From the NCBI RefSeq assembly GCF_029873215.1, contig NZ_CP123620.1:1364001-1428000 (forward strand): a DNA stretch of 64,000 bases, read 5' to 3'. This stretch comes from Nocardioides sp. BP30 (lineage in GTDB: Bacteria; Actinomycetota; Actinomycetes; Propionibacteriales; Nocardioidaceae). A model generated the notes under the pieces. That model saw nothing but the letters and a program-made list of their open reading frames with translations. It was not told the DNA's origin and made no database searches. Below are positions 63,244-64,000 of the stretch, in pieces (the first letter of the stretch is position 1; every line of letters begins with the position of its first letter). The position numbers and the translations under genes are program-made.

Positions 63244-64000
63244 ATGCAGCTTCGTTATGTCTTCACCGAGCTCCGCCAGGGCCTGCGTCGCAACCTGTCG
63301 ATGCACCTCGCCGTGGTGCTCACCCTCCTCGTCTCGCTGACCCTCGTCGGCGTCGGCGTCCTCCTCCACCAGGAGGCCGACAAGACCGCCAAGCAGTGGG
63401 GCAGCCAGCTCCAGATCACGGTCTTCCTCTGCAACGGCACCACCGACACCTCGCCCTCCTGCGTCGGGGCGGTGACCGACGCGCAGAAGCAGGCGATCGA
63501 GAAGGTGCTCCACGAGAACAAGGACATCGACTCCTTCCGGCTGGAGAGCCAGCAGGAGGCCTACGACCGCATCCAGCACCTGAACGTGCCGGCGAGCAGC
63601 TTCAAGGGCCCCGACCCGGCGATCAAGGTCTCGGACATGCCGGAGTCCTACTGGATCACCATGAAGGACCCGCACCAGGCGGCCTCGATCAAGGAGTCGG
63701 TCCAGGGTCTCGACGGGGTCGAGAGCGTGCAGGACCTGCACAATCTGATGGGCAAGATCCTCGGCACCATCGACGGGCTGCGCAACGGTGCGATCGTGGC
63801 GGCCGTGCTGCTCGTGGTCGCCGCGCTGCTGATGGTCGCCAACACGATCCGACTGGCGGCGTTCGCCCGCCGGCGCGAGATCGCGATCATGCGGCTCGTC
63901 GGCGCCTCGACGCTCTACATCGCGCTGCCGTTCCTGCTCGAGGCACTGGTGACGGCGGTGGTCGGCGTGGTGCTCGCAGGAGGGGCGTTGGCAGCGGTGA
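63244..64000 (+). CDS. ftsX: Cell division protein FtsX (partial, runs off the window)
   Basis: The first 252 codons of FtsX, from ATG 63244 with no stop before the window end. It has a cytoplasmic N terminus (MQLRYVFTELRQGLRRNLSM), membrane helix 1 at about 22-42, a large outside domain to about residue 175 that contacts wall hydrolases, and helix 2 near 180-200 (GAIVAAVLLVVAALLMVAN). REIAIMRLVGAS and helix 3 follow. Two cysteines in the outside loop (FLCNGTTDTSPSC) may form a disulfide. Confidence 0.92.
   Translation, partial: MQLRYVFTELRQGLRRNLSMHLAVVLTLLVSLTLVGVGVLLHQEADKTAKQWGSQLQITVFLCNGTTDTSPSCVGAVTDAQKQAIEKVLHENKDIDSFRLESQQEAYDRIQHLNVPASSFKGPDPAIKVSDMPESYWITMKDPHQAASIKESVQGLDGVESVQDLHNLMGKILGTIDGLRNGAIVAAVLLVVAALLMVANTIRLAAFARRREIAIMRLVGASTLYIALPFLLEALVTAVVGVVLAGGALAAV

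Noticed and set aside
1..64000. tRNA, rRNA, prophage or insertion sequence
   Set aside because: None was recognised in intergenic stretches by eye. A tRNA or covariance-model search was not possible here.

Overview
The window is high-GC, densely coded DNA with many GTG starts and 1-4 base stop/start overlaps. Its gene content is actinobacterial: mycothiol deacetylase (mshB), a DUF3117 protein, actinobacterial-type DapD, SigE with a zinc anti-sigma factor, an ileS T-box with a very short Stem I, a c-di-AMP riboswitch before an NlpC/P60 gene, a 13E12/DUF222-HNH gene with a LexA box, and prfB-ftsE-ftsX. A Nocardioides-like member of the Propionibacteriales is my best guess from the overall look; no marker here proves the genus. 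No tRNA, rRNA, CRISPR array, insertion sequence or prophage was recognised by eye.

Layout. (1) 1-12.9 kb, housekeeping: Nudix hydrolase, mshB, GNAT, ferredoxin fdxA, dapC, a secreted/membrane pair, dapD with a lysozyme-like secreted protein, a DinB-like protein, and the T-box-controlled long isoleucyl-tRNA synthetase. (2) 12.9-20.9 kb, minus strand: a very large secreted lamin-tail/Ig/NHL protein followed by a Tat-exported phospholipase C-type phosphoesterase. (3) 21.2-28.6 kb: dapE, LOG-family protein, DivIVA-domain membrane protein, M14 peptidase, DUF3117, leucyl aminopeptidase, O-methyltransferase, sigE and its anti-sigma factor. The gene order recalls the mycobacterial mshB-fdx-dapC-dapD-dapE-sigE region. 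(4) 28.7-34.8 kb: CpaB-like and CpaE/TadZ-like genes, a polytopic membrane protein, a wax-ester-synthase-like acyltransferase and small proteins. (5) 34.9-43.1 kb: giant NAD-glutamate dehydrogenase, then an NHEJ locus (ku; ligase and polymerase parts of LigD as separate genes) with an L,D-transpeptidase inside it. (6) 43.2-49.6 kb: signal-peptidase-like protein, two-component system, HAD phosphatase, riboswitch-controlled NlpC/P60 hydrolase, PilZ protein and the SOS-linked HNH protein. (7) 50.0-54.6 kb: the core of a Tad/Flp pilus locus whose ATPase gene carries a one-base frameshift. (8) 54.6-59.6 kb: a 172-bp direct duplication bracketing a lipoprotein gene, then a second lamin-tail protein. 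(9) 59.6-64.0 kb: prfB, an orphan ABC ATPase, a secreted protein, ftsE and the start of ftsX.

Themes. Diaminopimelate and cell-wall functions recur (dapC, dapD, dapE, two wall hydrolases/transpeptidases, ftsEX). DNA-damage functions (Ku/LigD parts, SOS box) lie close to surface functions (Tad pilus, lamin-tail proteins, lipoprotein). Convergent gene pairs are often separated by perfect inverted repeats, two of them with only 2-nt centres. Several proteins lack a residue normally essential to their family: the histidine kinase ATP-binding part, the signal-peptidase-like serine, the ABC signature, the acyltransferase HH motif, and the CpaE P-loop lysine.

No wholly new system is proved here. 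The strongest leads are the disrupted and split Tad locus, the duplication-flanked insertion next to it, the NHEJ operon containing a cell-wall cross-linking enzyme, and the dispersed palindromes, one of which lies in the ileS T-box leader.
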